From Alloyangia mangrovi (lineage in GTDB: Bacteria > Pseudomonadota > Alphaproteobacteria > Rhodobacterales > Rhodobacteraceae): a stretch of DNA of 64,000 nucleotides. Of this stretch, positions 8,532-18,237 are shown in pieces. The stretch lies in the NCBI RefSeq assembly GCF_002300555.2, contig NZ_NTHN02000003.1:62001-126000 (forward strand), read 5' to 3'. Each line of letters opens with the position of its first letter. Positions within the stretch are counted from its first letter, which is position 1. A model generated the notes under the pieces. That model ran no database searches, was not told the DNA's origin, and was given only the letters and a program-made list of their open reading frames with translations. Both the position numbers and the translations under genes were made by a program.

Positions 8532-9263
8532 TCAGGCGTAGAGCGGCTGCAGGCCCATCTGCATGTGAAGCGCGTTCACCGCGGTTTCCGGCAGCCCCAT
8601 CGCCTTGGCGAGACGATCAAGGTATTCGGCCTCGTTCGGTGTGTCCACCGTGATCGCCATCAGCGAGGCGGCATAGACCTGCGTCTTCTGCGCGTCGGGC
8701 GTGTCCTTGGCCAGCGCCTCGGGGTCGAGCTTGGCGGCGAGCTGCGCCTTGAGGAAGGCGATGTCCTCGGGCGAGGCATCGGCGCCCAGCGTATCGGTCA
8801 GCTTGGCCTTTTCGGCGGCATCGATCTCGCCGTCGGCCTTGGCGGCCTGGATCATCGCGCGCAGCATCAGGCCGGCGGCGCTTTCGGCCTCTGGCGCGGC
8901 CTGGGTGGCGCTCATCTTGTCGAGCATGTCGCCGAGGTTCTTGCCGCCCATGTTCGCCGCCTTGGCCGCCGCCGCGAGCATCCCCGCGAGGCCGGTGCTG
9001 GCGGCTTGGCCGGCCTGCTCCATCCCTGGCATGGAGCCGAAGCCGCTCTTTTTCAGCTGCTCCATGAGGGCGCCGAGCGGGTTGCCGCTGCCGCCGAGCA
9101 TCTTGCCCATCTGCGCCTGCAGCGAGGTGCCGGGCTCGGAGCCGGGGATCTGCGCCTTGCCGCCGATCAGCGTGCCGAGGCCCTGGTCTCCCGAGAGACG
9201 GTCGACGCCGCGCGCGGCGGCATATCCGATGGCGATCTTCGCCAGGGTTCCCATGAGACTCAT
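8532..9263 (-). CDS. DUF533/TerB-like tellurite-resistance-domain protein
   Basis: About 243 residues. The N-terminal half is glycine/alanine/methionine-rich with a hydrophobic start (MSLMGTLAKIAIGYAAARG). The C-terminal half is an all-helical TerB-like domain with MIQAAKADGEIDAAEKAKL, the acidic helix pair typical of YebE/DUF533 proteins. Function is unknown; TerB-like domains are associated with membrane or metal stress. I chose the ATG at 9263 because of the GGGAGCGG ribosome site; longer in-frame starts upstream run through non-coding-like sequence. Confidence 0.75.
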   Translation of the reverse strand: MSLMGTLAKIAIGYAAARGVDRLSGDQGLGTLIGGKAQIPGSEPGTSLQAQMGKMLGGSGNPLGALMEQLKKSGFGSMPGMEQAGQAASTGLAGMLAAAAKAANMGGKNLGDMLDKMSATQAAPEAESAAGLMLRAMIQAAKADGEIDAAEKAKLTDTLGADASPEDIAFLKAQLAAKLDPEALAKDTPDAQKTQVYAASLMAITVDTPNEAEYLDRLAKAMGLPETAVNALHMQMGLQPLYA

Positions 9264-9405
9264 CTTTCCGCTCCCTTCTGCGTGCATGCCGAGGCTGAAT
9301 TCGCCGCCAGCTTGCCGGATGCGGTGACGTTGGGGAAGGGAAATTCCCGGATGGGCGGATTTGCGCGCTTCTACGAAGGAGTTGCCAGCCGTGCCGGCTC
9401 TTGGG

Positions 9406-10824
9406 TCAGGTGCCGCAGAACGTCGCCTGCACGACCTCCGAGGGCAGGGGCGGCCGGCGCAGCTCTTCGGCCTCGGGCTGGTCCTCGTAGGGCCGGGAGA
9501 GCACCGCATTGAGGTGGTGGAAGAGACTCTCGTCACCCTCCATCGCCGCGGCGATCATCTGCTCGACGCGGTGGTTGCGCGGGATGAAGGCGGGGTTGGC
9601 CGCGCGCATCCGCGCCTCGGGCGCCTCCTCCGAGGCGATGCGCTCCTGCCAGCGGGCATGCCAGAGCTCGTAGGCCGCGCGGTCGGTGATCTCGTCGCGC
9701 GCGGAGCCTGTGACCAGTCCGCGGAAGGTGTTGGTGAAGTCCGATCCGCCCGCCTGCATCATCTGCAGGAGGTCGGCGATCAGCCTTGCGTCCTCGGGCT
9801 GAGGCGCGGCGAGGCCGAGCTTGGCGCCGAAGCGGGTCAGCCAGGCGCCGCGGATGAGGTTGGGCATGGCGTTGATGATCTCGGTGAACTCGGCCACCGC
9901 TGCGTCCTGGTCCTGGACCAGCGGCACCATGGCGGTGGCGAGCTGTGCCATGTTCCACACGATGATGTCGGCCTGCGCCTGGTAGGCATAGCGCCCGTGC
10001 TGGTCGATCGAGGAATAGACCGTGTCGGGGTGGTACTGGTCCATGAAGGCGCAGGGCCCATAGTCGATGGTCTCGCCCGAGAGCGTGCAGTTGTCGGTGT
10101 TCATCACCCCGTGGATGAAGCCGAGCGACATCCACTGCGCCACCAGCTCGGCCTGCCGTTGGCAGACGGCGGCAAGCATTTCGCCGGGGGTGGTGGTCTC
10201 GGGATAGTGGCGCGCGCGGGTGTATTCGTAGAGCTGCTGAAGGTCGGCGTACTGCTGGCGCGAGGCGAAGAGCTGGAAGGTGCCGACGCGGATGTGGCTG
10301 GAGGCGACACGGGTGAAGACGGCGCCTGGCAGGATGGTCTCGCGGTAGACGTCGTCACCGGTGCGCACCGCGGCGAGCGCGCGGGTGCTCGGCACGCCAA
10401 GCGCGTGCATGGCCTCCGAGAGCACGTATTCACGCAGCACCGGACCCAGCGCCGCGCGCCCGTCGCCGCGGCGGGAGAAGGGGGTGGGCCCCGAGCCCTT
10501 GAGCTGGATGTCGCGGCGGATGCCGGCCTTGTCGAGCACCTCGCCGAGCAGCAGCGCCCGCCCGTCGCCAAGCTGCGGGGAGAAGCCGCCGAACTGGTGG
10601 CCGGCGTAGATCTGGGCCAGCGGGTCAGCGCCCTCGGGAAGCGTGTTGCCGGCGAAGATCGCGGCGAGGAGCGGGTCCTCGGCGCCGGTGATGCCGAGCT
10701 CCCCGGCCAGCTCGGCGTTGAAGGCGATGAGCTTCGGAGCGGCGACGCGGGCGGGCGTAATCCGGGCGTAGAAGGCCTCGGGCAGGCGGGCGTAGCTGTT
10801 GTCGAATGGGATCGAGAGGGTCAT
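9406..10824 (-). CDS. selO: Protein adenylyltransferase SelO (YdiU family)
   Basis: Pseudokinase-fold enzyme that transfers AMP to serine, threonine or tyrosine residues of proteins, with a role in redox stress. Seen: [16 protein letters not shown] in the nucleotide region, [18 protein letters not shown], the [12 protein letters not shown] catalytic loop, and the DFG-like [10 protein letters not shown]. The protein ends QATFCGT, placing cysteine at the position of the C-terminal selenocysteine of animal SelO. At 472 residues the length is normal for bacteria. The gene stands alone on the minus strand, 78 bases beyond the next gene upstream. Confidence 0.93.
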   Translation of the reverse strand: MTLSIPFDNSYARLPEAFYARITPARVAAPKLIAFNAELAGELGITGAEDPLLAAIFAGNTLPEGADPLAQIYAGHQFGGFSPQLGDGRALLLGEVLDKAGIRRDIQLKGSGPTPFSRRGDGRAALGPVLREYVLSEAMHALGVPSTRALAAVRTGDDVYRETILPGAVFTRVASSHIRVGTFQLFASRQQYADLQQLYEYTRARHYPETTTPGEMLAAVCQRQAELVAQWMSLGFIHGVMNTDNCTLSGETIDYGPCAFMDQYHPDTVYSSIDQHGRYAYQAQADIIVWNMAQLATAMVPLVQDQDAAVAEFTEIINAMPNLIRGAWLTRFGAKLGLAAPQPEDARLIADLLQMMQAGGSDFTNTFRGLVTGSARDEITDRAAYELWHARWQERIASEEAPEARMRAANPAFIPRNHRVEQMIAAAMEGDESLFHHLNAVLSRPYEDQPEAEELRRPPLPSEVVQATFCGT

Positions 10825-10902
10825 GACAGTCCAGATAGGCAGAGGAGGCGCTCCGGGAAAGGGGGGCTTCCCGGAGAGAGTGCGGCGGTCTGGGCGCGCC
10901 GC

Positions 10903-11346
10903 TCAGAGCGCGCAGCGCATCAGCGCGGCACCGCGGTCCTGCAGGCGGGCGCGGCGGCAGAAGCGCTGCAGGTGTTCGTCCTCGCGGTCCACTTCCATCT
11001 GCAGGGCGGTGATCCCGCCCTGGCGCAGCGCCTGGGTGAGCTGGAACAGCGCCTCGCTGCCCATGCCGCGGCTTCGCACCGCGGGGCGGATGTAGAGCTG
11101 GTCGATCGTGCCGGTCATCCCGCCGCTCTCCACCGACCAGCCGAAGCTGACGACCACGTAGCCGACAGGCGCCTTTCGCGGTCCGATCAGCCAGGCGGCG
11201 CCCTGCGGCGCGCCTTCGAGCAGCGGCGTCAGCGCGGCGGTGATCCGGGCCTCGTCGGGCTCTGTGCCGCGCTCTGCCTGGAAGCTGGCGACCATGGGCA
11301 GCAGCCGTTCGAGATCGTCGGGGCCGGCGAGGTGAAGGGATTTCAT
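10903..11346 (-). CDS. GNAT family N-acetyltransferase
   Basis: Small acyl-CoA-dependent acetyltransferase of about 147 residues. The acetyl-CoA pyrophosphate loop is visible as YIRPAVRSRGMGSEAL (Q/RxxGxG/A motif), preceded by the usual beta-4 strand GTIDQL. Its acceptor is unknown. The ATG at 11346 overlaps the stop of the nucleoside hydrolase by four bases (ATGA), so both are translated from one message. Confidence 0.85.
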   Translation of the reverse strand: MKSLHLAGPDDLERLLPMVASFQAERGTEPDEARITAALTPLLEGAPQGAAWLIGPRKAPVGYVVVSFGWSVESGGMTGTIDQLYIRPAVRSRGMGSEALFQLTQALRQGGITALQMEVDREDEHLQRFCRRARLQDRGAALMRCAL

Positions 11347-12278
11347 AGCTTGGCCAGCCTTTCGGTGAGCAGGGTGAAGAAGGCGTCGGCATCGAGATCG
11401 CCGATGAAGGTGGCGTTGGGCGCGCGGCCCGAGACCCCCCACCAGTCGGCCACCGTCATCCCGAGGGTCAGCTCGGAAGTGGTCTCGATCTCGACGTTGA
11501 TATGCCGGCCCGAGAAGATCTCAGGGGCCAAGAGATAAGCGGTGACGCAGGGATCGTGCAACGGCGCTCCCTCCGAGCCATATTTTTCCAGGTCGAAGCG
11601 CTCGAAGAAATCGGTCATCTCGGCCACCGCCTTGCCCACCGGCGTGCCGAGCGCGCGGATCGCCTCGTTGCGCGGCTTGGTCACAAGGGCCTTGTGGGTG
11701 ACGTCGAGCGGCATGACCACCAGCGGAATGCCCGCCCCGAAGACCTCGGCCGCGGCCTCGGGATCGACGTAGATGTTGAACTCGGCGGCGGGGGTGTAGT
11801 TGCCGACCTCGAAATAGGCGCCGCCCATGAGGACGATCTGCTGCACGCGCTCGACGATATCCGGCGCACGGCGGAAGGCGGTGGCGATATTGGTGAGCGG
11901 ACCGAGCGGGCAGAGCGTGACCGAGCCCGCGGGCTCGGCGCGCAGCGTCTCGATGAGGAAGTCGACGGCGTGGCGCTCCTGCAGCGGCATGACCGGCTCG
12001 GGCAACTCGGGGCCGTCAAGGCCGGTCTTGCCGTGCACATGCTCGGCGGTGACCAACTTGCGCGTCATCGGCGCGTCGCAGCCGGCGAAGACGGGGATGT
12101 CGGTGCGGCCAGCCAACTCGCAGACGATGCGGGCATTGCGCGAGGTCAGGGGCAGCGGCACGTTGCCGGCGACGGCGGTGATCCCCAGCACCTCTAGCTC
12201 GGGAGAGGCGAGGGCCAGAAGGATGGCGACCGCGTCGTCCTGTCCGGGGTCCGTGTCGATAATGATGCGTCGTGCCAT
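11343..12278 (-). CDS. Inosine-uridine preferring nucleoside hydrolase family protein
   Basis: Cleaves ribonucleosides to base and ribose. The calcium-binding aspartate cluster is present at the N-terminus (RRIIIDTDPGQDDA), with conserved NxxPLTSRNA, the substrate region LMGGAYFEVGN and AEFNIYVDPEAA, and the C-terminal HDP (PLHDPCVTAYLL). About 311 residues, normal for the family. I chose the ATG at 12278, where homology begins; the ribosome site (GGGCGGG) is weak. Purine or pyrimidine specificity cannot be told from sequence. Confidence 0.9.
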   Translation of the reverse strand: MARRIIIDTDPGQDDAVAILLALASPELEVLGITAVAGNVPLPLTSRNARIVCELAGRTDIPVFAGCDAPMTRKLVTAEHVHGKTGLDGPELPEPVMPLQERHAVDFLIETLRAEPAGSVTLCPLGPLTNIATAFRRAPDIVERVQQIVLMGGAYFEVGNYTPAAEFNIYVDPEAAAEVFGAGIPLVVMPLDVTHKALVTKPRNEAIRALGTPVGKAVAEMTDFFERFDLEKYGSEGAPLHDPCVTAYLLAPEIFSGRHINVEIETTSELTLGMTVADWWGVSGRAPNATFIGDLDADAFFTLLTERLAKL

Positions 12279-12483
12279 GGCCCGCCCCGAATTTCTCCCG
12301 CGCACATACCGCGGTCTTGTTGCTGTCATTTTGTTCTGCCCTTGCGTCGCACGGGCGCCCCGGCGGTTCAAGCGGCCTGTCGGCCTTCGGCAAATGGTTA
12401 CCGGTGCGGTTTATCTTCCACCCGGCATTGCCGCGCTGCCGCAGGATGTTAGACTCGCGCCCGGCAATGCGGTAGGCAGGGCT

Positions 12484-12499
12484 CAGTTAGCGCTAACTG
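12484..12499. promoter_or_regulatory. CceR-like operator upstream of zwf
   Basis: Perfect 16-base palindrome CAGTTAGCGCTAACTG centred 40 bases before the zwf ATG. It matches 10 of 12 informative positions of TGTTANCGNTAACA, the site of the LacI-family regulator CceR in Rhodobacter. A weak promoter (TTAGAC 12449-12454, 18 bases, TAGGCA 12473-12478) would place the operator just after the -10, where a repressor would block transcription. Related sites precede gap and eno. Confidence 0.7.
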
Positions 12500-12530
12500 A
12501 CGTAATAAGAGAATCGGAGACAGGCCCGAG

Positions 12531-13988
12531 ATGGTTTCCCGCGTTATTCCCGTCGATCCTTTCGACCTGGTCATTTTCGGAGGCACCGGTGATCTTGCGC
12601 GCCGCAAGATCCTGCCCGGCCTCTATCGCCGGTACTGCTCGGGACAGATGCCCGGCGGCTCGCGGGTGATCGGCGCCGCGCGCTCCGAGATCACGGTGGA
12701 CGAATACCGCGACATGGTGCGCGAAGCGATCCTTGAGTTCGGCAAGGCCAAATGCGATGACACGGCGCTGGACGAATTCCTCGACCTTCTTGGCTATGTC
12801 GCCGTGGACGCCCGCGGTGAAAGCGGCTGGTCCGAGCTGAAGGAGGCGCTGCGCGACGACGAGGGCATCGTGCGGGCGTTCTACTTCTCGGTGGGGCCGA
12901 GCCTCTTCGGCGATCTCGCCGAGCAGCTGCGCAGCCACGGGCTGACCAATCCCGATGCGCGGATCGTCGTCGAGAAGCCCTTTGGGCACAACCTCGAATC
13001 CGCCCGCGCGCTCAACGCAGAACTCGCGCGCCACTTCAACGAGACGCAGATCTACCGGATCGACCACTATCTCGGAAAAGAGACGGTGCAGAACCTCATG
13101 GCGGTACGCTTCGGCAACATGCTCTTCGAGCCGCTGTGGAACGCGCAATACGTCGATCACATCCAGATCACCGTGGCCGAGACGGTGGGCGTCGGCGGGC
13201 GCGGCAGCTACTACGACAAGTCCGGCGCGATGCGTGACATGGTGCAGAACCACCTGATGCAGCTCTTGTGCCTGATTGCCATGGAGCCGCCCGCGCGCTT
13301 CGAGCCCGACGCGGTGCGCGACGAGAAGCTCAAGGTGATCCGCGCGCTCGATCCGGTCGATCCCGACAGCATCGTGCGCGGCCAGTACACTTCGGACGGC
13401 GAAGTGAACTCCTATCGTGAGGACGTCGAGAACCCGGCCTCGCGGACCGAGAGCTTCGTGGCGATGAAATGCTACATCTCGAACTGGCGGTGGGCGAATA
13501 CCCCGTTTTATCTGCGCACGGGTAAAAGGCTCTCAGCCCAGGCCTCCGAGATCGCCGTGGTGTTCAAGGACGCACCGCATTCGATCTTCGGCATGGACGC
13601 CGGACGGCATCGCAACATGCTGTCCATCCGGCTTCAGCCGAACGAGGGGATGACGCTGGGCGTAACCATCAAGGAGCCGGGGCCGGGCGGGATGCGGCTT
13701 GTCGACGTGCCGCTCGACATGTCCTTTGCCGATGCGCTGGGGCCGGATGCCGAAGATGCACCGGATGCCTACGAGCGGCTGATCATGGACGTTATCCGCG
13801 GCAACCAGACGCTCTTCATGCGCGGCGACGAGGTCGAGGCCGCCTGGGCCTGGACCGACCCGCTGATCGAGGGCTGGGAGCGCCGCGGCGATCATCCCAA
13901 GCCCTATGACGCGGGCAGCACCGGGCCGGATGACGCCGCCTTCCTGATCAACAAGGACGGCCGCCGTTGGCGGGGGATCAAGACATGA
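12531..13988 (+). CDS. zwf: Glucose-6-phosphate 1-dehydrogenase
   Basis: Oxidises glucose-6-phosphate to 6-phosphogluconolactone with NAD(P)+, the first step of the oxidative pentose phosphate and Entner-Doudoroff routes. The nucleotide-binding fingerprint [10 protein letters not shown] occurs at residues 17-26 and the active-site motif RIDHYLGKE near residue 175. Full length at 485 residues. GGAG lies about 12 bases before the ATG. First gene of zwf-pgl-pgi; its stop overlaps the pgl start. The palindrome at 12484-12499 suggests carbon-flux control. Confidence 0.97.
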   Translation: MVSRVIPVDPFDLVIFGGTGDLARRKILPGLYRRYCSGQMPGGSRVIGAARSEITVDEYRDMVREAILEFGKAKCDDTALDEFLDLLGYVAVDARGESGWSELKEALRDDEGIVRAFYFSVGPSLFGDLAEQLRSHGLTNPDARIVVEKPFGHNLESARALNAELARHFNETQIYRIDHYLGKETVQNLMAVRFGNMLFEPLWNAQYVDHIQITVAETVGVGGRGSYYDKSGAMRDMVQNHLMQLLCLIAMEPPARFEPDAVRDEKLKVIRALDPVDPDSIVRGQYTSDGEVNSYREDVENPASRTESFVAMKCYISNWRWANTPFYLRTGKRLSAQASEIAVVFKDAPHSIFGMDAGRHRNMLSIRLQPNEGMTLGVTIKEPGPGGMRLVDVPLDMSFADALGPDAEDAPDAYERLIMDVIRGNQTLFMRGDEVEAAWAWTDPLIEGWERRGDHPKPYDAGSTGPDDAAFLINKDGRRWRGIKT

Positions 13989-14662
13989 GCTACGAGTTCC
14001 GCGACTACCCAGACCGGGAAATGCTGGCGATCGACCTTGCCAACATGATCGCCGGAGAGCTGCGCGCGCAGCTCGACCATTCCAAGCGCGTGTCTCTCGC
14101 CGTGCCCGGTGGCACCTCGCCCGGGCCGATCTTCGACAGCCTCAGTGCGACCTCGCTCGACTGGGACCGCGTCGACGTGCTGCTCGGCGACGAGCGCTGG
14201 GTGCCTGAGACCTCGGAGCGCTCGAACACCCGGCTGCTGCGCGAGCGGCTGCTGACCGGCAAGGCCGCGGCGGCGCGGCTTCTGCCACTCTACGCCGAAG
14301 CCGAGACCCCCGAGGAGAAGCTCGAGGAACTGGCCGAGACGATCCGCCCCACGCTGCCGCTCGGTGTGGTGCTGCTGGGCATGGGCGCTGACCTGCACAC
14401 CGCCTCGATCTTCCCCGGCGCCGACCGGCTGGCCGAGGCGCTTGCGCCGGATGCGCCGATCCTGCTGCCGATGCGCGCGCCCGGTGCGCCCGAGCCGCGG
14501 ATCACCCTGACCGCACCGGTTCTGGGCGGGGCGCTGAACAAGCATGTGCTTATTTTCGGAGCGGAAAAGCGGGCTGCGCTGGAAAAGGCCAAGGGCCTTC
14601 CGCCCGAGGAGGCGCCGATCAACGCGGTGCTCGATCAGGCGGTGGTGCACTGGGCTGAGTGA
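13985..14662 (+). CDS. pgl: 6-phosphogluconolactonase
   Basis: Hydrolyses 6-phosphogluconolactone to 6-phosphogluconate. DevB/NagB-like fold of 225 residues: the phosphate loop VPGGTSPGPIFD, the LLGDERWVPE motif and VVLLGMGADLHTASIFPG, which contains the catalytic GxGxDxHxAS signature. The start ATG overlaps the zwf stop (ATGA, 13985-13988), so translational coupling is expected. Confidence 0.95.
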   Translation: MSYEFRDYPDREMLAIDLANMIAGELRAQLDHSKRVSLAVPGGTSPGPIFDSLSATSLDWDRVDVLLGDERWVPETSERSNTRLLRERLLTGKAAAARLLPLYAEAETPEEKLEELAETIRPTLPLGVVLLGMGADLHTASIFPGADRLAEALAPDAPILLPMRAPGAPEPRITLTAPVLGGALNKHVLIFGAEKRAALEKAKGLPPEEAPINAVLDQAVVHWAE

Positions 14663-14701
14663 CGCTATCAGTCGGAACGGATCAACAGGGGACGAACCTC
14701 A

Positions 14702-16282
14702 ATGTGGGATGACCTGAAACGCCTCGCGGCTGCACGTGAAGGCCGGCGGATCGATGGGCTCTTCACCGAAGACGCCGGGCGGGCGCAGACCTTCTCGGTC
14801 GAGGCCGAGGGGATGCTCTTCGACTACTCCAAGACACAGATTGACACCGAGGTGCTCGACGCGCTGCTCGACGTGGCGCGGGGTGCTGATGTCGAGGCAC
14901 GGCGCGAGGCGATGTTCGGCGGCGCCAAGATCAACGAGACCGAGGGCAGGGCGGTGCTGCACACCGCGCTGCGCAACCTTGCCGGAACGCCCGTCGAGGT
15001 CAATGGCGCCGACGTGATGCCCGAGGTGCTGGACACCCTCTCGCGCATGGAAGCACTGGCTTCCGAGGTCCGCGCTTCCAAGGTCACTGACGTGGTGAAC
15101 ATCGGCATCGGCGGCTCGGACCTCGGGCCGAAGATGGGCACGATCGCGCTGGCACCCTACCACGATGGGCCGCGCTGCCATTTCGTGTCGAACGTCGACG
15201 GCGCGGATATCGCCGATGCACTGAAGCTCTGTGACCCCGAGACGACGCTCTTCATCATCGCGTCGAAGACCTTCACCACCATTGAGACCATGACCAACGC
15301 CCGCACCGCATGGGACTGGCTTGAGGCGAAAGGCGTTTCGACGGAAGGCAAGTTCGTCGCTCTCTCGTCCAATGCCGAGAAAGCGGGCGAATGGGGCATC
15401 CCGGCATCCCGCGTCTTCGGCTTCGAGGACTGGGTCGGCGGGCGCTATTCCATGTGGGGGCCGATCGGCCTGTCCATGATGATCGCCGTGGGGCCGGAAA
15501 ACTTCCGTGCCTTTCTTGAGGGCGGGCAGGCGATGGACCAGCATTTCCGCTCGGCGCCGCTCGCAGAGAACATGCCGGTGCTGCTCGCCCTCGTAGGCAT
15601 GTGGCACAACCAGGTGCTCGGCCACGCCACCCGTGCCGTGCTGCCCTACGAAAACCGCCTCTCCCGGCTGCCGGCCTATCTCCAGCAGCTCGAGATGGAG
15701 AGCAACGGCAAGTCGGTGGCCATGGATGGCGAGACACTGGTGTTTGACAGCGGCCCGGTGGTCTGGGGCGAGCCCGGCACCAATGGCCAGCACGCCTTCT
15801 ACCAGCTCATCCACCAGGGCACGCGGGTGATCCCCTGCGAGTTCATGGTCGGTGCCCGCAGCCACGAGCCGAACCTGCGCCACCATCACAACCTGCTGCT
15901 GGCCAATTGCTTCGCCCAGTCCGAGGCGCTGATGCGCGGCCGCGATCTGGATGAGGCCCGCGGCAAGGTTGCGGGCAAGTTCCAGGGCGCCGAGTTGGAG
16001 CGCCAGGCCAAGCATCGGGTCTTCCCGGGCAACCGCCCCTCGACCACGCTGGTCTACCCGCTGCTCGATCCGCGTACGCTGGGGCTGATCGTGGCGCTCT
16101 ACGAACACCGGGTCTTCGTCGAGGGGGTGATCCTCGACATCAACTCCTACGACCAGTGGGGCGTGGAGCTCGGCAAGGAGCTTGCGACGGCGCTTGGGCC
16201 GATCGTGTCGGGCCGGCAAAGCGCCGAGGGCAAGGACGGCTCGACCCGCCAACTTGTCGCATTCGCACAGCGCAATACGTAA
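14702..16282 (+). CDS. pgi: Glucose-6-phosphate isomerase
   Basis: Interconverts glucose-6-phosphate and fructose-6-phosphate. Seen: [13 protein letters not shown] near residue 140, the [11 protein letters not shown] phosphate-binding loop, [13 protein letters not shown], and the C-terminal [10 protein letters not shown]- and [10 protein letters not shown]-type signatures. 526 residues, close to the usual 530-550. Third gene of the operon, 39 bases after pgl, with GGGGACGA as ribosome site. Placing pgi with zwf and pgl lets carbon cycle between fructose-6-P and the oxidative branch. Confidence 0.96.
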   Translation: MWDDLKRLAAAREGRRIDGLFTEDAGRAQTFSVEAEGMLFDYSKTQIDTEVLDALLDVARGADVEARREAMFGGAKINETEGRAVLHTALRNLAGTPVEVNGADVMPEVLDTLSRMEALASEVRASKVTDVVNIGIGGSDLGPKMGTIALAPYHDGPRCHFVSNVDGADIADALKLCDPETTLFIIASKTFTTIETMTNARTAWDWLEAKGVSTEGKFVALSSNAEKAGEWGIPASRVFGFEDWVGGRYSMWGPIGLSMMIAVGPENFRAFLEGGQAMDQHFRSAPLAENMPVLLALVGMWHNQVLGHATRAVLPYENRLSRLPAYLQQLEMESNGKSVAMDGETLVFDSGPVVWGEPGTNGQHAFYQLIHQGTRVIPCEFMVGARSHEPNLRHHHNLLLANCFAQSEALMRGRDLDEARGKVAGKFQGAELERQAKHRVFPGNRPSTTLVYPLLDPRTLGLIVALYEHRVFVEGVILDINSYDQWGVELGKELATALGPIVSGRQSAEGKDGSTRQLVAFAQRNT

Positions 16283-16315
16283 AAAAAGTTCCACGTTATC
16301 AATGTAATTAAAATC

Positions 16316-16344
16316 GGGGCGCGGTCGGAACACGACCGCGCCCC
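16316..16344. terminator. Perfect 12-bp hairpin between pgi and the PRC-barrel gene
   Basis: GGGGCGCGGTCG (16316-16327), a 5-base loop and its exact complement (16333-16344). It is well placed to end the zwf-pgl-pgi message, but no T-run follows on the plus strand. The T-rich side (reverse of TAATTAAAAT, 16305-16314) is on the minus strand, where no gene needs terminating. Confidence 0.55.
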
Positions 16345-16393
16345 GCGTGTTGAGAGGGCAGACAAGACGACGACTTCCCAAGGAGGAGCCACC

Positions 16394-17035
16394 ATGAAAC
16401 GTCTCACCACCACTGCCGCCATCATCGCCCTGACCGCCGGTACCGCCGTGTACGCTCAGGAGACCAACATGGACGCGGCAAAGGAAAATGCCGACGCCGC
16501 CGTGCAGAACGCCGAGCAGGCAATGGAGAACACCGGCGACGCCATCGAGAAGAAGACCGACGAGGCCGTGGCCGAAGGCGAGCAGGCGCTGGATGCCGCC
16601 GGCGACAAGATGGCCGAGGCCGGCGCCGAGATGAAGCAGGAAGCCGGCGAGATGGCTGCTTCGGCTGACAACATGTTCAACGGCGCGTCCGATGGCCTGA
16701 TCCGCACCCGCGACATCACCGGCGGTGCTGTCTACGCGATCGACGCCGATGGCGACATGACCGACTGGGAAGATGGCATGGCCTACGACACGGTCTCGGA
16801 AGACTGGGATAACGTTGGCGAAATCGAGGACATCGTGCTGAACGCTGACGGCTCGTTCCGCGGCATCGTGGCCGAGGTCGGCGGTTTCCTCGACATCGGT
16901 GACAAGCACGTGCTGCTTGAGATCGACAACGCCAAGTTCGTTCCGATCGACGACGGCGAGTACTCGGTCGTGACCAACATGACCAAGGACCAGCTGATGG
17001 AGCTGGAAGACATCGACGAAGGCCCGATGAACTAA
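16394..17035 (+). CDS. Secreted PRC-barrel domain protein with amphipathic helical repeats
   Basis: Exported protein of 213 residues. A signal peptide (residues 1-21, ending AVYAQ) is followed by an alanine/glutamate-rich stretch to about residue 90, with repeated A-x-x-A/E-x-x-A spacing that suggests an apolipoprotein-like amphipathic helix or coiled coil. The C-terminal part (about 95-195) is a PRC-barrel: LIRTRDITGGAVYAID, then VGEIEDIVLNADGSFRGIV and FLDIGDKHVLLEID. Very acidic and Asp-rich overall. Role unknown; such proteins are often abundant periplasmic stress proteins. AGGAGG at 16380-16385 gives a strong ribosome site. Confidence 0.85.
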   Translation: MKRLTTTAAIIALTAGTAVYAQETNMDAAKENADAAVQNAEQAMENTGDAIEKKTDEAVAEGEQALDAAGDKMAEAGAEMKQEAGEMAASADNMFNGASDGLIRTRDITGGAVYAIDADGDMTDWEDGMAYDTVSEDWDNVGEIEDIVLNADGSFRGIVAEVGGFLDIGDKHVLLEIDNAKFVPIDDGEYSVVTNMTKDQLMELEDIDEGPMN

Positions 17036-17056
17036 GGTATCTTCGTCGCAGCGAAC

Positions 17057-17084
17057 CGGCCGGGGCCCATGCCCCGGCCGTTTT
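17057..17084 (+). terminator. Rho-independent terminator of the PRC-barrel gene
   Basis: CGGCCGGGGC (17057-17066), loop CCAT, exact complement (17071-17080) and TTTT. It ends the message before the convergent cupin gene. Confidence 0.85.
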
Positions 17085-17088
17085 GCGT

Positions 17089-17523
17089 TCAGGCGATGTC
17101 GAACCCCGGAGAGGCCAGCTCGAAGCCCTCGAAGCGAAAACCGGGCGAGACGGTGCAGCCGACCAGCGTCCAGTCGCCGAGGCTGCGCGCCGCCTGCCAA
17201 TGACCCTCCGGCACGATGCGCTGCGGCCGAGCCCCTGTACCGAGCTCCGGACCCAGCAGGTGGTCCATTTTCGGGCCAGCTTCCGTCTCGGCGATCGACA
17301 GCTCCAGCGGCGCCCCGGCATAGAAATGCCAGATCTCTACCGCGTCGACCCTGTGCCAATGGCTGCGCTCGTCACCCTTGAGCAGGAAATAGATACAGGT
17401 ACCCGCCGGGCGCGCTCCAGCGTCCGCCCCGGCGATCCAGGTCTGCCGGTAGTGCCCGCCCTCGGGATGGGGCGCGAGCCCGAGCAGCCCGATGATCTCT
17501 TCCGCCGACATGTTGTCCTGCAT
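17089..17523 (-). CDS. Cupin domain protein, DUF985 family
   Basis: Single-domain cupin of about 144 residues. Typical family features are LAPHPEGGHYRQTW near the N-terminus, the metal-site region DERSHWHRVDAVEIWHFYAG and ARRIVPEGHWQ-like and VGCTVSPGFRFEGFEL strands towards the end. Function of the DUF985 family is unknown; some relatives are sugar-epimerase-like. I chose the ATG at 17523 because GGAGGG lies seven bases upstream; the long frame beyond it is antisense to the endolysin gene. Confidence 0.85.
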   Translation of the reverse strand: MQDNMSAEEIIGLLGLAPHPEGGHYRQTWIAGADAGARPAGTCIYFLLKGDERSHWHRVDAVEIWHFYAGAPLELSIAETEAGPKMDHLLGPELGTGARPQRIVPEGHWQAARSLGDWTLVGCTVSPGFRFEGFELASPGFDIA

Positions 17524-17616
17524 CACACCCTCCGAACGCCGCGATGAAACTCCGTTTACGCCTTGTGGCAGACCATGGGGCCTCGGGGAACCCAGCGGTG
17601 ACACAGGAGGCCGAAG

Positions 17617-18237
17617 ATGACCGAAACCCCAGAGCTGCGGCGCATGGCGCAGGAGATCGTCGCGCGCGAGGGCGGCTATGTCGATGATCCGGACGATCCG
17701 GGCGGGGCAACCAACCACGGCGTCACCCTCGGCACCCTGCGGCGGCTCGGGCGGGATCTCGACGGCGATGGCGACGTCGACCGGGCGGACCTGCGGCGCC
17801 TTGGCGAAAGCGACGCGGCCGAGATTTTCCTGCGCGACTATTTTCACGCCCCGCGCCTCGGCGAACTGCCGCAGCTGCTGCAGCCCTCGGTCTTCGACAT
17901 GTACGTCAACGCCGGTGCGGGCGCCGTGAGGCTGCTGCAGCGCCTGCTGAACGACATGGGCGAGTCGCTGGCAGAAGACGGGGTGATCGGCCCGCAGACC
18001 GTGGCCGCGGCACGCCGTGCCGCCGCGGCCGCGCCGGACCATATCGCCGACGCCTACGGCATCGCGCGCCGGAACCACTATTTCGCTCTGGCCGACCGCC
18101 GCCCCGCCAGCCGCAAGTTCGCCCGCAGCCGATCAGGCGGAAAGGGGGGCTGGATCCGCCGTGCCGAGAGTTTCATCTCGCCGCGGTTCCGGCTGACCGA
18201 CGCGCAGTTCCGCGCCCGGGTGGCGGCATGGGCATGA
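17617..18237 (+). CDS. Glycoside hydrolase 108 endolysin (N-acetylmuramidase)
   Basis: Phage-type peptidoglycan hydrolase of 206 residues. The catalytic glutamate lies in VAREGGYVDDPDDPGGATNH (Glu about residue 16), the EGGY/DPGGxTxxG signature of GH108. A calcium-loop-like DLDGDGDVDRADL follows at about 48-60. The C-terminal peptidoglycan-binding-3 region includes GVIGPQTVAAA. No export signal is visible, so it needs the holin encoded by the overlapping next gene. No other phage genes are nearby, which points to a domesticated lysis function rather than a prophage. Confidence 0.88.
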   Translation: MTETPELRRMAQEIVAREGGYVDDPDDPGGATNHGVTLGTLRRLGRDLDGDGDVDRADLRRLGESDAAEIFLRDYFHAPRLGELPQLLQPSVFDMYVNAGAGAVRLLQRLLNDMGESLAEDGVIGPQTVAAARRAAAAAPDHIADAYGIARRNHYFALADRRPASRKFARSRSGGKGGWIRRAESFISPRFRLTDAQFRARVAAWA

